A stretch of 64,000 bases of DNA from Sphingomonas sp. Leaf32 (GTDB taxonomy: Bacteria > Pseudomonadota > Alphaproteobacteria > Sphingomonadales > Sphingomonadaceae), in the NCBI RefSeq assembly GCF_001421765.1, contig NZ_LMLA01000004.1:39530-103529 (forward strand). Direction: 5' to 3'. Every line of letters begins with the position of its first letter. Within the stretch, counting starts at the first letter, position 1. Shown piece by piece: positions 9,528 through 17,204 of this stretch. The translations under genes and the position numbers were made by a program. The notes beneath the pieces were generated by a model, which ran no database searches, was not told the DNA's origin, and saw nothing but the letters and a program-made list of their open reading frames with translations.

Positions 9528-9621
9528 GTGGCTTCCCCCGTTTCCCTACCGAAACGTATAATGTTCGGAGAAGCGGACGGAAGGGTGCTGCGGTGGAGTT
9601 GCCTCCGAAACCGACCTATTC

Positions 9622-10974
9622 CTACCGCACCGGCGTCCGGCACGCCCCGCACAGCACGCCGCGCCCGGTACGGCCGCCGCGCTTCGCCTCGCGGTCCAGC
9701 GCCTTCAGCGCCGCCGCTGCGTCCCCGCCCCACACCGCCGATAACCGCGCGGCGACCAGCGGGGCGGCGAACGACGTGCCGCGCACACTGCGCGCCTGTC
9801 CGGCGGCATTCAGCGCCAGCATGTCCGCCCCTGGTGCGGCATAGTCGAGGTGGCGGGCGCGTCCCGCCTCCACCAGCACGCGGCCCCGCGCGTCGACGCC
9901 GGTAACGGCGATCGCCTGGGGATAGCTGGCGGGATAGGCCGGCGGGGCGGCGGGGCCGTTGTTGCCGACCGCTGCGACCACCACGGTTCCCCGCGCCCGC
10001 GCCGCCGCGACGAACCGGCCGAGCAGCGCATTGTCGGGTCCGGCAAGGCTCATCACCACCACCGGCACCTTGGTCTGCACCATCCACGCCAGCGCCCGGG
10101 CGAGCGCGCTGGCGCTGCCGCCCGCCGGATCGCTGCCATAGACATCGGCGACGTGCAGCGCCGCGCCGGGCGCACTGGCCCTGATCCCGCCGCCGCCGGT
10201 CAGCAGCGACGCGACCGCCATGCCATGGTCGCTGGCGCGCGGGGCGCCGCTGACAAAGCCCTGTTGCGCGGACAGGCCGGGGGTGCCCGTCGCCACACCG
10301 CCGTCGATGATGCCGATGCGTTTGGATGCGGTATTGGGCGACGGCATCGCCCCACCCACTCCCCGTACCCCGGCGGAGGCCGGGGTCCAGTTGGGAAGGC
10401 TTTTCGATAGATTGGCAACGTCCCCCAACTGGGCCCCGGCCTCCGCCGGGGTACGGGAGGAAGGAGGGGCCGCCCCCACCCCACTCGCGCTATACAGCGG
10501 GTCTAGCGTCACCCGATCCCCGCCGACGATCCGGCCCAGCACCCGCGCCGCCTCTACCGCCGACAGGCCGGCGGGCGCGCGCAACCGGGCGAAACCGATG
10601 CCGAGATCGTCGTACCGCTCGCTCTCGATCATCGAAAAACCGGCGCGCTCTACCACCGCCAGCAGCGCCGGATCGGGATCGGCCAGCGTCACCTCGCCCG
10701 CGCGAACGGGGTTGTCGTCGCGGTCCAGCTCGATCCGGTCGGGAAAGCGGCGGGCGAGGTCGCGGGCGCGCTGCACCGATTGCCGTGCCAGCTGGCGCGC
10801 ATCGGCCACCGCCGCGTCGAGCGGCAGCGCGCCGGCGATCCCGCCGACCGCCTCCCCCACCCGTCCGGGCAGCTGCGGGAGCTGCGGTACGGCGGGCAGC
10901 AACTGCGCCGACGCCGCCGTCGGCAGGGCCAGCATCAACGCCACCCATCGCAGGAATCCCGCCCCGGCCATCAC
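9622..10974 (-). CDS. S8 family serine peptidase (subtilase) with an in-frame palindromic insert
   Basis: 450 residues with an N-terminal signal or membrane segment (MMAGAGFLRWVALMLALPTAASA-Q), an N-terminal region to about residue 170, and then a subtilisin domain. The catalytic triad is visible as Asp in RIGIIDGGV, His in SDHGMAVASLL and Ser in GTSFAAPLVAA. Between the N-terminal region and the catalytic domain, residues about 173-204 (RTPAEAGAQLG to PASAGVRG) are encoded by a 96-bp palindromic repeat (10362-10457) also found intergenically elsewhere in this window. It is divergent from an ECF sigma/anti-sigma pair, a neighbourhood often seen for these periplasmic proteases. Whether the insert affects activity is unknown. 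Confidence 0.88.
   Translation of the reverse strand: MMAGAGFLRWVALMLALPTAASAQLLPAVPQLPQLPGRVGEAVGGIAGALPLDAAVADARQLARQSVQRARDLARRFPDRIELDRDDNPVRAGEVTLADPDPALLAVVERAGFSMIESERYDDLGIGFARLRAPAGLSAVEAARVLGRIVGGDRVTLDPLYSASGVGAAPPSSRTPAEAGAQLGDVANLSKSLPNWTPASAGVRGVGGAMPSPNTASKRIGIIDGGVATGTPGLSAQQGFVSGAPRASDHGMAVASLLTGGGGIRASAPGAALHVADVYGSDPAGGSASALARALAWMVQTKVPVVVMSLAGPDNALLGRFVAAARARGTVVVAAVGNNGPAAPPAYPASYPQAIAVTGVDARGRVLVEAGRARHLDYAAPGADMLALNAAGQARSVRGTSFAAPLVAARLSAVWGGDAAAALKALDREAKRGGRTGRGVLCGACRTPVR
10362..10457. repeat. 96-bp palindromic element (family P1) inside the subtilase gene
   Basis: 34-bp inverted arms (10362-10395 and 10424-10457, one mismatch) flank a 28-nt centre. Its length is exactly 32 codons, so the subtilase frame is kept. 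Other copies lie at 51769-51862, 56548-56640 and 57338-57431, all outside genes. Confidence 0.92.
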
Positions 10975-11116
10975 GCTTCACCTCGCCTGCCATATGCCGG
11001 CCGCATCGTTACGCCGGAATGGGGGATGGCCGGAAGCGATATCCCTTCCTTCTCCTTCCGGGGATCGCGCAAAGACCGTATCCAATCGCTGCTAGGATTT
11101 TCGTTCGTCATGCCGG

Positions 11117-11650
11117 ATGAAACGGGCGACGCCATCCGTTTCATCCCCGAAGCCGGAAAGGACACCGTTGCGCTTCGAAGACGAATTGCTGACGCATCTG
11201 CCCCGGTTGCGGCGTGTCGCCCATGCGCTCGCCCGCAACCGCGCCGATGCCGACGACCTGTTGCAGGCGGCGGTCGAACGCACCCTCACCCGGCGCGATC
11301 AGTGGCAGGCCGGTACCAGGCTGGATGCATGGGCGATCCGCATTCTGCGCAATTTGTGGATCGACACGGTCCGGGCACAGGCAAGGCGGCGCGAAACCTT
11401 CGTCGCGCCGGAGGCAGGCGACGCCGTGGGACGGCAGGGCGAACAGGAAATGGCAGTGGAAATGCACAATATCGGCCGGGCGATGGGCACGCTGCCCCCC
11501 GAACAGCGCGAGGTGATCGCGCTGGTGATGGTGGAGGGCTTTGCGTACCGCGAGGCAGCGGAAATCCTCGATATTCCGATCGGCACGCTCACCTCGCGCC
11601 TGGTGCGCGGGCGCGAGGCGCTGCTCGGCGCGCTGGGGGAAGCGGCATGA
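11117..11650 (+). CDS. ECF-type RNA polymerase sigma factor
   Basis: Up to 177 residues. Sigma region 2 is seen in NRADADDLLQAAVERTL and AWAIRILRNLWID. Region 4 runs from LPPEQREVIALVMVEGFAYREAAEILDIPIGTLTSRLVRGREAL. The start is uncertain: ATG 11117 has no clear ribosome site, whereas TTG 11169 is preceded by GGAAAGGA at good spacing and would begin right at the conserved RFEDELLTHLPRL. The stop overlaps the anti-sigma start (ATGA at 11647-11650), so the pair is translationally coupled. It probably controls an envelope-stress or nutrient regulon, perhaps including the divergent subtilase. Confidence 0.88.
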   Translation: MKRATPSVSSPKPERTPLRFEDELLTHLPRLRRVAHALARNRADADDLLQAAVERTLTRRDQWQAGTRLDAWAIRILRNLWIDTVRAQARRRETFVAPEAGDAVGRQGEQEMAVEMHNIGRAMGTLPPEQREVIALVMVEGFAYREAAEILDIPIGTLTSRLVRGREALLGALGEAA

Positions 11651-12339
11651 CGATCGATCCCGAAACGCTGGCCGGCTATGCCGATGGCGAGCTGGACCCG
11701 ATCGCCGCCCGGCGCGTCGAACGGGCGATGGCCGACGATCCGGCGCTTGCCGCAGAGGTCGAGCGTCACCGCGCGCTGACCGCCCGGCTGCGCGGCAGTT
11801 TCGCCGGCCTCGACACGCAACCGATGCCCGCCGGGGTCGAGGAGCTGTTCGCGCGTGCCGACAATGTCGTGCCCTTCCCGACCCGCAAGCCCGCGCCCAG
11901 GCCGCAGCGCTGGTGGGGTGCTGTCGCCGCCAGCCTCGTCGCCGGGCTGCTGCTCGGCCAACTGGTGCCGCGTCCGGGCAGCGACCTGGGGTTCGAAGGC
12001 GGCACGGCGGTCGCGCAAGGGGGCCTCGCCCGTGCGCTCGACACGCAACTCGCGTCGACACAGGGGCCACAGGCGCCGGTCAAGATCGGCATCACCTTCC
12101 GCGACCGCGCCGGCGCGCTGTGCCGCACGTTCGAAACCGGCACCACCGGCGGCATCGCCTGTGCGGGCGACAGCGGCCCCTGGCGGGTACAGGCGCTGCA
12201 GGGCGGCGCGCAGGCAACGACCACCGCCTATGCCCAGGCCGGATCGCCGATGGCGGCGGTGCTGGAACAGGCGCAGGCAATGGCGGCGGGCGACCCGCTG
12301 GACGCGGCGGGCGAGGCGGCGGCGCTCAAGGGACGCTGA
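11647..12339 (+). CDS. Membrane-anchored anti-sigma factor
   Basis: 230 residues from the ATGA overlap with the sigma gene. The N-terminal cytoplasmic domain starts MTIDPETLAGYADGELDP, the usual opening of anti-sigma domains. A single membrane helix lies near residues 95-115 (WWGAVAASLVAGLLLGQLVP), followed by a periplasmic C-terminal domain with two Cys (LCRTFE and IACAGD). No His-x3-Cys-x2-Cys zinc motif is present at the N-terminus, so it is not an obvious ZAS protein. It should hold the upstream sigma factor inactive until a periplasmic signal arrives. A GC hairpin lies just after the stop. Confidence 0.83.
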   Translation: MTIDPETLAGYADGELDPIAARRVERAMADDPALAAEVERHRALTARLRGSFAGLDTQPMPAGVEELFARADNVVPFPTRKPAPRPQRWWGAVAASLVAGLLLGQLVPRPGSDLGFEGGTAVAQGGLARALDTQLASTQGPQAPVKIGITFRDRAGALCRTFETGTTGGIACAGDSGPWRVQALQGGAQATTTAYAQAGSPMAAVLEQAQAMAAGDPLDAAGEAAALKGR

Positions 12340-12342
12340 CGC

Positions 12343-12366
12343 GTGGGGGAATAGTCCTCCCCCCAC
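12343..12366. terminator. Possible hairpin terminator after the anti-sigma gene
   Basis: GTGGGGG (12343-12349) pairs with CCCCCAC (12360-12366) across a 10-nt loop, between the convergent anti-sigma gene and the hipA remnant. There is no T run on either side, so intrinsic termination is doubtful. Confidence 0.35.
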
Positions 12367-12407
12367 CCCGTTCGGTTCGAGCAGCGGCGGTCGAGAACCC
12401 CCGCCGC

Positions 12408-13718
12408 CTACGCCCCCGGCAGCAACTGGCGCAGCCGCTCCCGCGCGCCTGCCAGCACCGCCGCATGGATCGCTTCCGGGAAACCGGCCGGCAACCCCGC
12501 CTCCACCGCCGCAAAGGCCGCGTCGAACACGGCATGCACCTCTGCCATCGCTGCTTCGACCATCGCCACCGATAGACCGGCGGCGCGGCCGGTCTCGATG
12601 AAATGCCGGCCATGCAGATCGCCAATGCAATATTGGCGCGACGCCCCTACCGCCATCGCCAGCCTATACTGCCTGCGCTCGACCTACCCGGCGGCAAGAC
12701 TCGGCTGCGCGGTCAGCACGTCGTAGAGCGGGGTCAGGCGGAACCGCCCGCCGGGCGACAGGAAGATGCTGAAATTCTTGGCATGACCATCGGTCGCGCC
12801 GATCAGCCAGAACAGCATCTGCGCCTTCAGGAACGTCAGCTGGTCGCCCCCCGGATCGTCACTGCCCACCAGCAGCTTCGCGACATCGACGATCCCCGGC
12901 CCGCCCTCGCTTTCATATTTGGCGCTCGGCGGGACCGACAGCGCCTGGCACATATCCTCCTGCGGCAGGCGCAGCAGCCGCCCGTCCCGGGTCCAACGCC
13001 GGTCGGAGCGTTCGACCGCCAGCACGGCGGTATCGCCGAAGCGCACGATTTCCGCCGCGTTCACCGGCAGGCCGAACGCCGCCAGCAGCTTCAGGCAGTA
13101 ATATTCATTCTCGACGCTGTCGGACAGGTCGATACCGCCCGGCAGCCGGCCGATCCGGGGTTTCAGGATATGCGTCGTCGGCGTCGTGCCGATCGGCTTC
13201 TTCCATTGTCCGTCATGGTACAGCAGCGCGGTCTTTTCCTGCGCGCCTGCTACCGAGATGCGGAACGCGGCATCCCGGTCGAGGCCCAATGGCGCGCGCG
13301 CCAGATCGGCGATGATCGCGGCGACCTCCGTCTCGTCGAGCGGCACGCCGGTCACCTCCAGCGCATCGGGCGGATCGACATCGTCGGGCACGAACTGCAG
13401 CGCGGCGACGCAATCGCGGCCGATCTCGCTCAGCAGGCTGAACGCATCGGTTCCCCTTGCCCCCACCCGTTCGGCGACGCGGGTGCGGATCGGGCGGGAA
13501 TCGGGCAGCAGGTTTTCGAACACCGCGAGCACCCGGTCACCATGATAGCCGCCGGGGCGCAGCGGCAGCGACAGCGACACCGGGATCGCGTTGGGCAGCG
13601 CCAGCCAGTCCTCTGCATAGGTGAACTCGATCGCCCCGCTCGCCTGCCGCGTCAGCCGCCCGACCTGGCGGTTGTTCAGAAACACGTTGAGCGGCGCGCG
13701 CGCGGGCCGACGCGTCAT
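12408..13718 (-). pseudogene. hipA: HipA-family serine/threonine kinase toxin interrupted by an in-frame TAG
   Basis: The start ATG 13718 overlaps the hipB stop (ATGA). Residues 1-344 (down to TAG at 12686-12684) include the N-terminal HipA domain (NVFLNNRQVGRL, then LPDSRPIRTRVAERV) and the kinase core with IGATDGHAKNFSIFL (catalytic loop) and RLTPLYDVLTA (metal-binding Asp). Directly after TAG the same frame continues for 91 codons with normal HipA C-terminal sequence (YRLAMAVG, GRHFIETGRAAGLS), ending at 12408. A single C-to-T change of a CAG (Gln) codon would explain this. The product lacks the last helices, so the toxin is probably inactive or weakened, unless the stop is suppressed. No frameshift is needed. 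Confidence 0.85.
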
Positions 13719-13987
13719 CCGAGCAGATCCTCGATTTCCTCGTCCCAGCTTTTCGTCCGGGGGACCACGGTTAATTCGAGATCGAGCGCCGCCAGCACCG
13801 CGCACAGCGTATCGATCCGGGTGGCGCCATGGCCGTTCTCGATCTGTGAGATAGTCGCCTGCCGCAACCCGGCCTGCTGCGCCAGCTGCGTCTGGGTCCA
13901 CCCGCGCGATAGCCGGTAACGGCGCAGCGCTTCGCCGAATTGGCCAGGGGTGCGGGCAAGCTGGGACATGAGACGGCTATACGCCAT
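13715..13987 (-). CDS. hipB: HipB-like XRE-family antitoxin
   Basis: 90 residues (or 84 if ATG 13969 is used). A helix-turn-helix fills residues 17-70: GEALRRYRLSRGWTQTQLAQ, then AGLRQATISQIENG and IDTLCAVLAALDLEL. The C-terminal tail is acidic. The stop overlaps the hipA start. It should bind the toxin and repress the operon through the inverted repeat lying 16-37 nt upstream. With the toxin interrupted, HipB may now be only a DNA-binding protein or may neutralise other HipA proteins. Confidence 0.88.
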   Translation of the reverse strand: MAYSRLMSQLARTPGQFGEALRRYRLSRGWTQTQLAQQAGLRQATISQIENGHGATRIDTLCAVLAALDLELTVVPRTKSWDEEIEDLLG

Positions 13988-14002
13988 CCCGCATATTCTG
14001 GC

Positions 14003-14024
14003 AATATACTAACTGGCGTATATT
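14003..14024. promoter_or_regulatory. Probable HipB operator
   Basis: AATATAC (14003-14009) and GTATATT (14018-14024) form a perfect inverted repeat with an 8-nt spacer, the same geometry as the known HipB operator (TATCC, 8 nt, GGATA). A second half-site-like AATATAC follows at 14029-14035. It sits just upstream of hipB in an AT-rich promoter-like stretch. Confidence 0.65.
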
Positions 14025-14037
14025 ACTGAAATATACG

Positions 14038-14298
14038 CTAATCAGTATGGGTTCGTCGTCCCCAACGCGGGCTGATCGTCACCTCATCGAACAGATGCCG
14101 CCCCAGGATCACCAATGCCGCGCCGCTGCTCGCCCCGATATAGGCGACCACGCCCAGCCCATAGGCGAGCAGCCCCGCCGATTGCGGCGGCACATGGAGC
14201 GCATAGAGCCAGTACAGCGCAGCTCCCGCCACCGCCAGCAACACCAGCCCCAACAGCCGCAAGGCCCGGTCGGCCCGGCGGGTTCGCCATCGCTCCAT
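14038..14298 (-). CDS. Small two-helix membrane protein
   Basis: 86 residues from ATG 14298, an internal start within a longer open frame whose upstream part is low quality. A basic N-terminus (MERWRTRRADRA) is followed by two membrane helices, LLGLVLLAVAGAALYWLYAL and LLAYGLGVVAYIGASSGAAL, and a polar tail. No family is recognised. It lies between hipBA and the rightward small-gene cluster. The length and alternation of basic and hydrophobic blocks look like a real inner-membrane protein. Confidence 0.55.
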   Translation of the reverse strand: MERWRTRRADRALRLLGLVLLAVAGAALYWLYALHVPPQSAGLLAYGLGVVAYIGASSGAALVILGRHLFDEVTISPRWGRRTHTD

Positions 14299-14513
14299 GC
14301 CACGTCTCCCTCTCCAACGTGGCGCACCAGCTATCGGGCGCGGCATAGCAAGACGAGAGCGATTTCCCGCTTTCGCATAGCGTCGGCATAATCGCACGCG
14401 CCGCACTATGCGCGCGCTATGCAATTGTCTGGAATCGCTCTCGAAACCCAATGCGGCGGGGCATAGCTGAAGGCGGCGGGTGCAGGACGCCCGACCTTTG
14501 GAAGACAGATTGC

Positions 14514-14765
14514 ATGTCACGCGAACCCGATCCGGAGCCCGACGAACCGGCAACCATCCATGTCGGGCAGGACGCCGCCGGCCACTGGCTGGTGCAGGAC
14601 AGCGGCCACCGCCTCGAAGGACGCTTCGTGTCGCGCGATGCCGCGATCGGCTATGCGCGCGGCGAATGCCGGATGCACCATGCCACGCTGTGCATGGCGA
14701 CCGCGCCGCTGGTCCCGTGCGTGTCCTTCGCGCCGCTCACCGATGACGAACGGGTGGCGGCATGA
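14514..14765 (+). CDS. Small DUF2188-like protein
   Basis: 83 residues from ATG 14514. The pattern HVGQDAAGHWLVQDSGHRLEGRFVSRDAAIGYARGEC resembles DUF2188, a small alpha/beta domain with a central W and an 'A-I/A-A-R' helix. It has a Cys/His-rich patch (ECRMHHATLCMA). The stop overlaps the next start (ATGA), so it heads a coupled group of small genes (14514-15480). Function is unknown. Confidence 0.5.
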   Translation: MSREPDPEPDEPATIHVGQDAAGHWLVQDSGHRLEGRFVSRDAAIGYARGECRMHHATLCMATAPLVPCVSFAPLTDDERVAA

Positions 14766-15244
14766 GGACCGCCGCCCGCATCGCTCCCGCCGCGCAGCGC
14801 ATCGCGCCGCGCCCGGCCCCCATCCGTCGCGCGGTACGCGCCGACCCGCGCTGGCCTCAGATCGTCGCCGCGCTGCAGGCCCTGCGCGACGCCCGTCGCC
14901 ATGCGGTGCGGATCGTCGATGCCGACTGCGCCTGTGGCACGCTGCTGATCGAGGTCGCGCGCCATGCCCGCGCGATGGGCTTCACCGCGATCGAGGGGCG
15001 CGGCATCGACGGGTCGCCGGCGATGATCGGCCGCGCGCGCGCCGCCGCCGCGCGACTGCACGATCCGGCGATCGGCCTGTCGTTCGACATGACCGACATG
15101 CGCGGCGCGCTGTTGCAGGAGGCGGAGGCCCCCGCCGACCTGCTGCTGTGGCATGGCGGGCGCGATGCCGACGCCACCGGCATGGCGGCGGTGCTGGCCG
15201 CAGCGGCGACACGGCTGATCGCCGATGGGGACAGCGCCGCATGA
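14762..15244 (+). CDS. SAM-dependent methyltransferase-like protein
   Basis: 160 residues. AVRIVDADCACGTLLIEVARHA looks like motif I of class I methyltransferases (hydrophobic strand, Asp, small-residue loop), and EGRGIDGSPAMIGRARAAAARL like motif II with an acidic ribose-binding residue. The usual Gly-x-Gly loop is replaced by Ala-Cys-Gly, so it may be a divergent or degenerate enzyme. Both ends overlap neighbours by 4 bp (ATGA). The substrate is not inferable. Confidence 0.5.
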   Translation: MRTAARIAPAAQRIAPRPAPIRRAVRADPRWPQIVAALQALRDARRHAVRIVDADCACGTLLIEVARHARAMGFTAIEGRGIDGSPAMIGRARAAAARLHDPAIGLSFDMTDMRGALLQEAEAPADLLLWHGGRDADATGMAAVLAAAATRLIADGDSAA

Positions 15245-15480
15245 CCCGCCGCGACCTGCGCTGGAAGGGGGCCGGGCTGGTGCTGCTCGCGCTGTCCTGC
15301 ACGATGGCGGCGGCGCTCGACGGATCGCCGCTGGCGCTCGCCTTCTTTCCCGTGGCGCTGCTCGCGCTGCCGCTGCTGCTGCATGGCAAGCGGGTCGGAC
15401 AGATGGTGCGCGCCGGATGGCACGGGCATGGCCGCACGGTCGAAATCCTGCACGCCGCCCGGCTGCGCCAGCGCCGCTGA
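15241..15480 (+). CDS. Small membrane protein
   Basis: 79 residues from ATG 15241, overlapping the previous stop. It has two hydrophobic helices (GAGLVLLALSCTMAAALDG and LALAFFPVALLALPLLLHG) and a basic C-terminus (HAARLRQRR). No family is recognised. Its coupling to the methyltransferase-like gene suggests a shared, unknown job. Confidence 0.5.
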   Translation: MTRRDLRWKGAGLVLLALSCTMAAALDGSPLALAFFPVALLALPLLLHGKRVGQMVRAGWHGHGRTVEILHAARLRQRR

Positions 15481-15560
15481 GTCACCCGGTCGATCGATCG
15501 CGCCGCACTGATTCAGACAATCCATGCGACACGCACGCGCGCCTGCGCGATAGTGCCGCC

Positions 15561-15815
15561 ATGGAGCTGCCGTTCATGCCGATCGAACTGACCGCCCGCG
15601 ATTCCGCACGCGGCATTGCCCGGCGCTGGCGGGTGGTCGTCTATCGCGACCTGTTCGGCATGCTGCTGGTCGAGACGCAATGGGGCCGCATCGGGCGGGC
15701 GGGGCAACGCCTGGTGCGCGCGTTCGTCAGCGAGGATGCCGCCCTCGCCCATGTCCGTGCGCTGCTGCGCCGCCGCGCGGGCGCAGTGCGGCGGATCGGG
15801 GTGGGCTATGCCTGA
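15561..15815 (+). CDS. Stand-alone WGR domain protein
   Basis: 84 residues from ATG 15561. The domain shows RRWRVVVYRDLFGMLLVETQWGRIGRAGQRLVRAF, containing the Trp-Gly-Arg signature, followed by an Ala-rich helix and RRIGVGYA. WGR is a nucleic-acid-binding module known from PARPs and from bacterial proteins next to MolR or ligase genes; here it stands alone. The last 10 bp overlap the end of the converging Fic gene. Confidence 0.65.
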   Translation: MELPFMPIELTARDSARGIARRWRVVVYRDLFGMLLVETQWGRIGRAGQRLVRAFVSEDAALAHVRALLRRRAGAVRRIGVGYA

Positions 15816-17005
15816 TCCACGATCGGCAGCACCCCGAACGGCCGGTTGAGCACCCGCAGCACCTCATGCGCCACGAACACCCGGTTGCGGCGATAGCCGG
15901 TCCGCTCGCGCAGCACATCCGCCGCGACCAGTTGCTCGATCGCCGCATTCGCCGCCGGCGGCGACACGCCCAACCGCTCCCCAAGCCGCCGGGCGGTCAG
16001 CACCGGATAGTCGGGCAGCAGGGCCAGCGTGCGCAGCGCCGCCGACCCGCCGCGGTAGCGCCGCCGCCCCCGCCATGCCGTCACCAGCGCGACCAGTGCC
16101 GCGCGCGTCGCCATCAGCTCGTCGACCGTGCCCTTGACCGCATCGGCCAGAAACGTGACCATCGCGCCCCAGTCGAGCCGCTGCTGCGCCGCCGCCAGCG
16201 CGTCGTAATAGGCCTGTCGATGCGCCTCGATATAGGGCGACAGGTACAACGGTACCGTGCCGTCCGCCGCCATCATCAGCGGCAGCAGCAGCCGCCCGAC
16301 CCGGCCATTGCCGTCGCGAAACGGATGCACCGCCTCGAAATGGGCATGGGCAATCGCCATGCGCTCGATCAGGCTCTGCGTCATGCCCTGCATCCCCTCG
16401 CTGCGCAGATAGGCGATGGTGTCGTCCAGGCACCCCTCGATCCGCGCCGGCGGAGTCGGGTTGTAGCGCGAATAGGCGATGTCGGCGCGCGGTCCTCCGA
16501 TCCACACGACGCATTCCCGCAAGGCGCCGGGCGCGTCGCGATAGCCGGGGTCGCCCTGCACCACCGCCCGGTGCAGCTCGGCAATCAGGGCGGTCGTGAA
16601 GAATGCCGGCCCCTGCGCCGCCGCCTGCGGCACGAGCCGGTCGAGGATCAGCGCATAATCGCGCACCTGCCGCGCGGCGGCGCGGTCGCCGTCGTCCGCC
16701 TCCTCCTCGAGCGAGAGCAGCTCGTCGAGCGTGCTGTACGTCCCCTCGATCGACGAACTGCTCACCGCTTCGCGCCGGGTAAGCAGGCGGCTGACCATAT
16801 AGGGGTCAGCCATCTCCCCGGCGAGCAGGTCGACCCGTGCCAGTGCCGCCACCGCCCGGCCATGGTCGGCCAGTCCCTGCCCGAGCGGTATCGCACCCTC
16901 GGGCGGGGGTGGCGGCACCACGCCGTAATGCGCGGCATAGGGATCCGGCAGCCGTTCGAGCCGCTCGCGGATCGCGTGGCAAAGGTCGTCGCGGTGCATC
17001 GCCAA
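15806..17005 (-). CDS. Fic/DOC-family AMP transferase with N-terminal inhibitory helix
   Basis: 399 residues. An N-terminal motif SSSIEGT (the S/T-x3-E-G/N inhibitory helix of class II Fic proteins) lies near residue 85. The Fic core HPFRDGNGRVGR is near residue 227 with all catalytic positions intact (His, Asp, Asn, Arg). A winged-helix-like C-terminus follows (LTARRLGERLGVSPPAANAAIEQLVAADVL). The expected activity is AMPylation of a target protein, self-inhibited by the N-terminal Glu. The C-terminal wing suggests DNA binding and autoregulation, and a palindrome lies 35 nt upstream of the start. Confidence 0.9.
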   Translation of the reverse strand: MAMHRDDLCHAIRERLERLPDPYAAHYGVVPPPPPEGAIPLGQGLADHGRAVAALARVDLLAGEMADPYMVSRLLTRREAVSSSSIEGTYSTLDELLSLEEEADDGDRAAARQVRDYALILDRLVPQAAAQGPAFFTTALIAELHRAVVQGDPGYRDAPGALRECVVWIGGPRADIAYSRYNPTPPARIEGCLDDTIAYLRSEGMQGMTQSLIERMAIAHAHFEAVHPFRDGNGRVGRLLLPLMMAADGTVPLYLSPYIEAHRQAYYDALAAAQQRLDWGAMVTFLADAVKGTVDELMATRAALVALVTAWRGRRRYRGGSAALRTLALLPDYPVLTARRLGERLGVSPPAANAAIEQLVAADVLRERTGYRRNRVFVAHEVLRVLNRPFGVLPIVDQA

Positions 17006-17039
17006 TCCTTAGCATGGCATCGGCTTCGGTATCTATAAT

Positions 17040-17061
17040 AAAGGTTATATAATTAACCTTT
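17040..17061. promoter_or_regulatory. Palindrome upstream of the fic gene
   Basis: AAAGGTTA (17040-17047), 6 nt, TAACCTTT (17054-17061) in an AT-rich tract between fic and the rightward TonB receptor gene. The spacer itself reads TATAAT. It is a plausible operator, perhaps for the winged-helix tail of the Fic protein, overlapping a promoter. Confidence 0.5.
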
Positions 17062-17204
17062 TACAAAATAGTAGATTATCACTTTTTTGAAAGCTTATGC
17101 GCGTGCGGCTTCCCCAAAGCCAAACTAGGGCGGACTAAATTCCTACGCTATTGCTGGACATATAGCCCTGCGCCATTCTCCCACCAAAGACAGGGAGATT
17201 ACGC

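Noticed and set aside
12684..12686. Recoding of the hipA TAG as an amino acid
   Set aside because: No pyrrolysine system or other recoding signal is visible. A point mutation is simpler.
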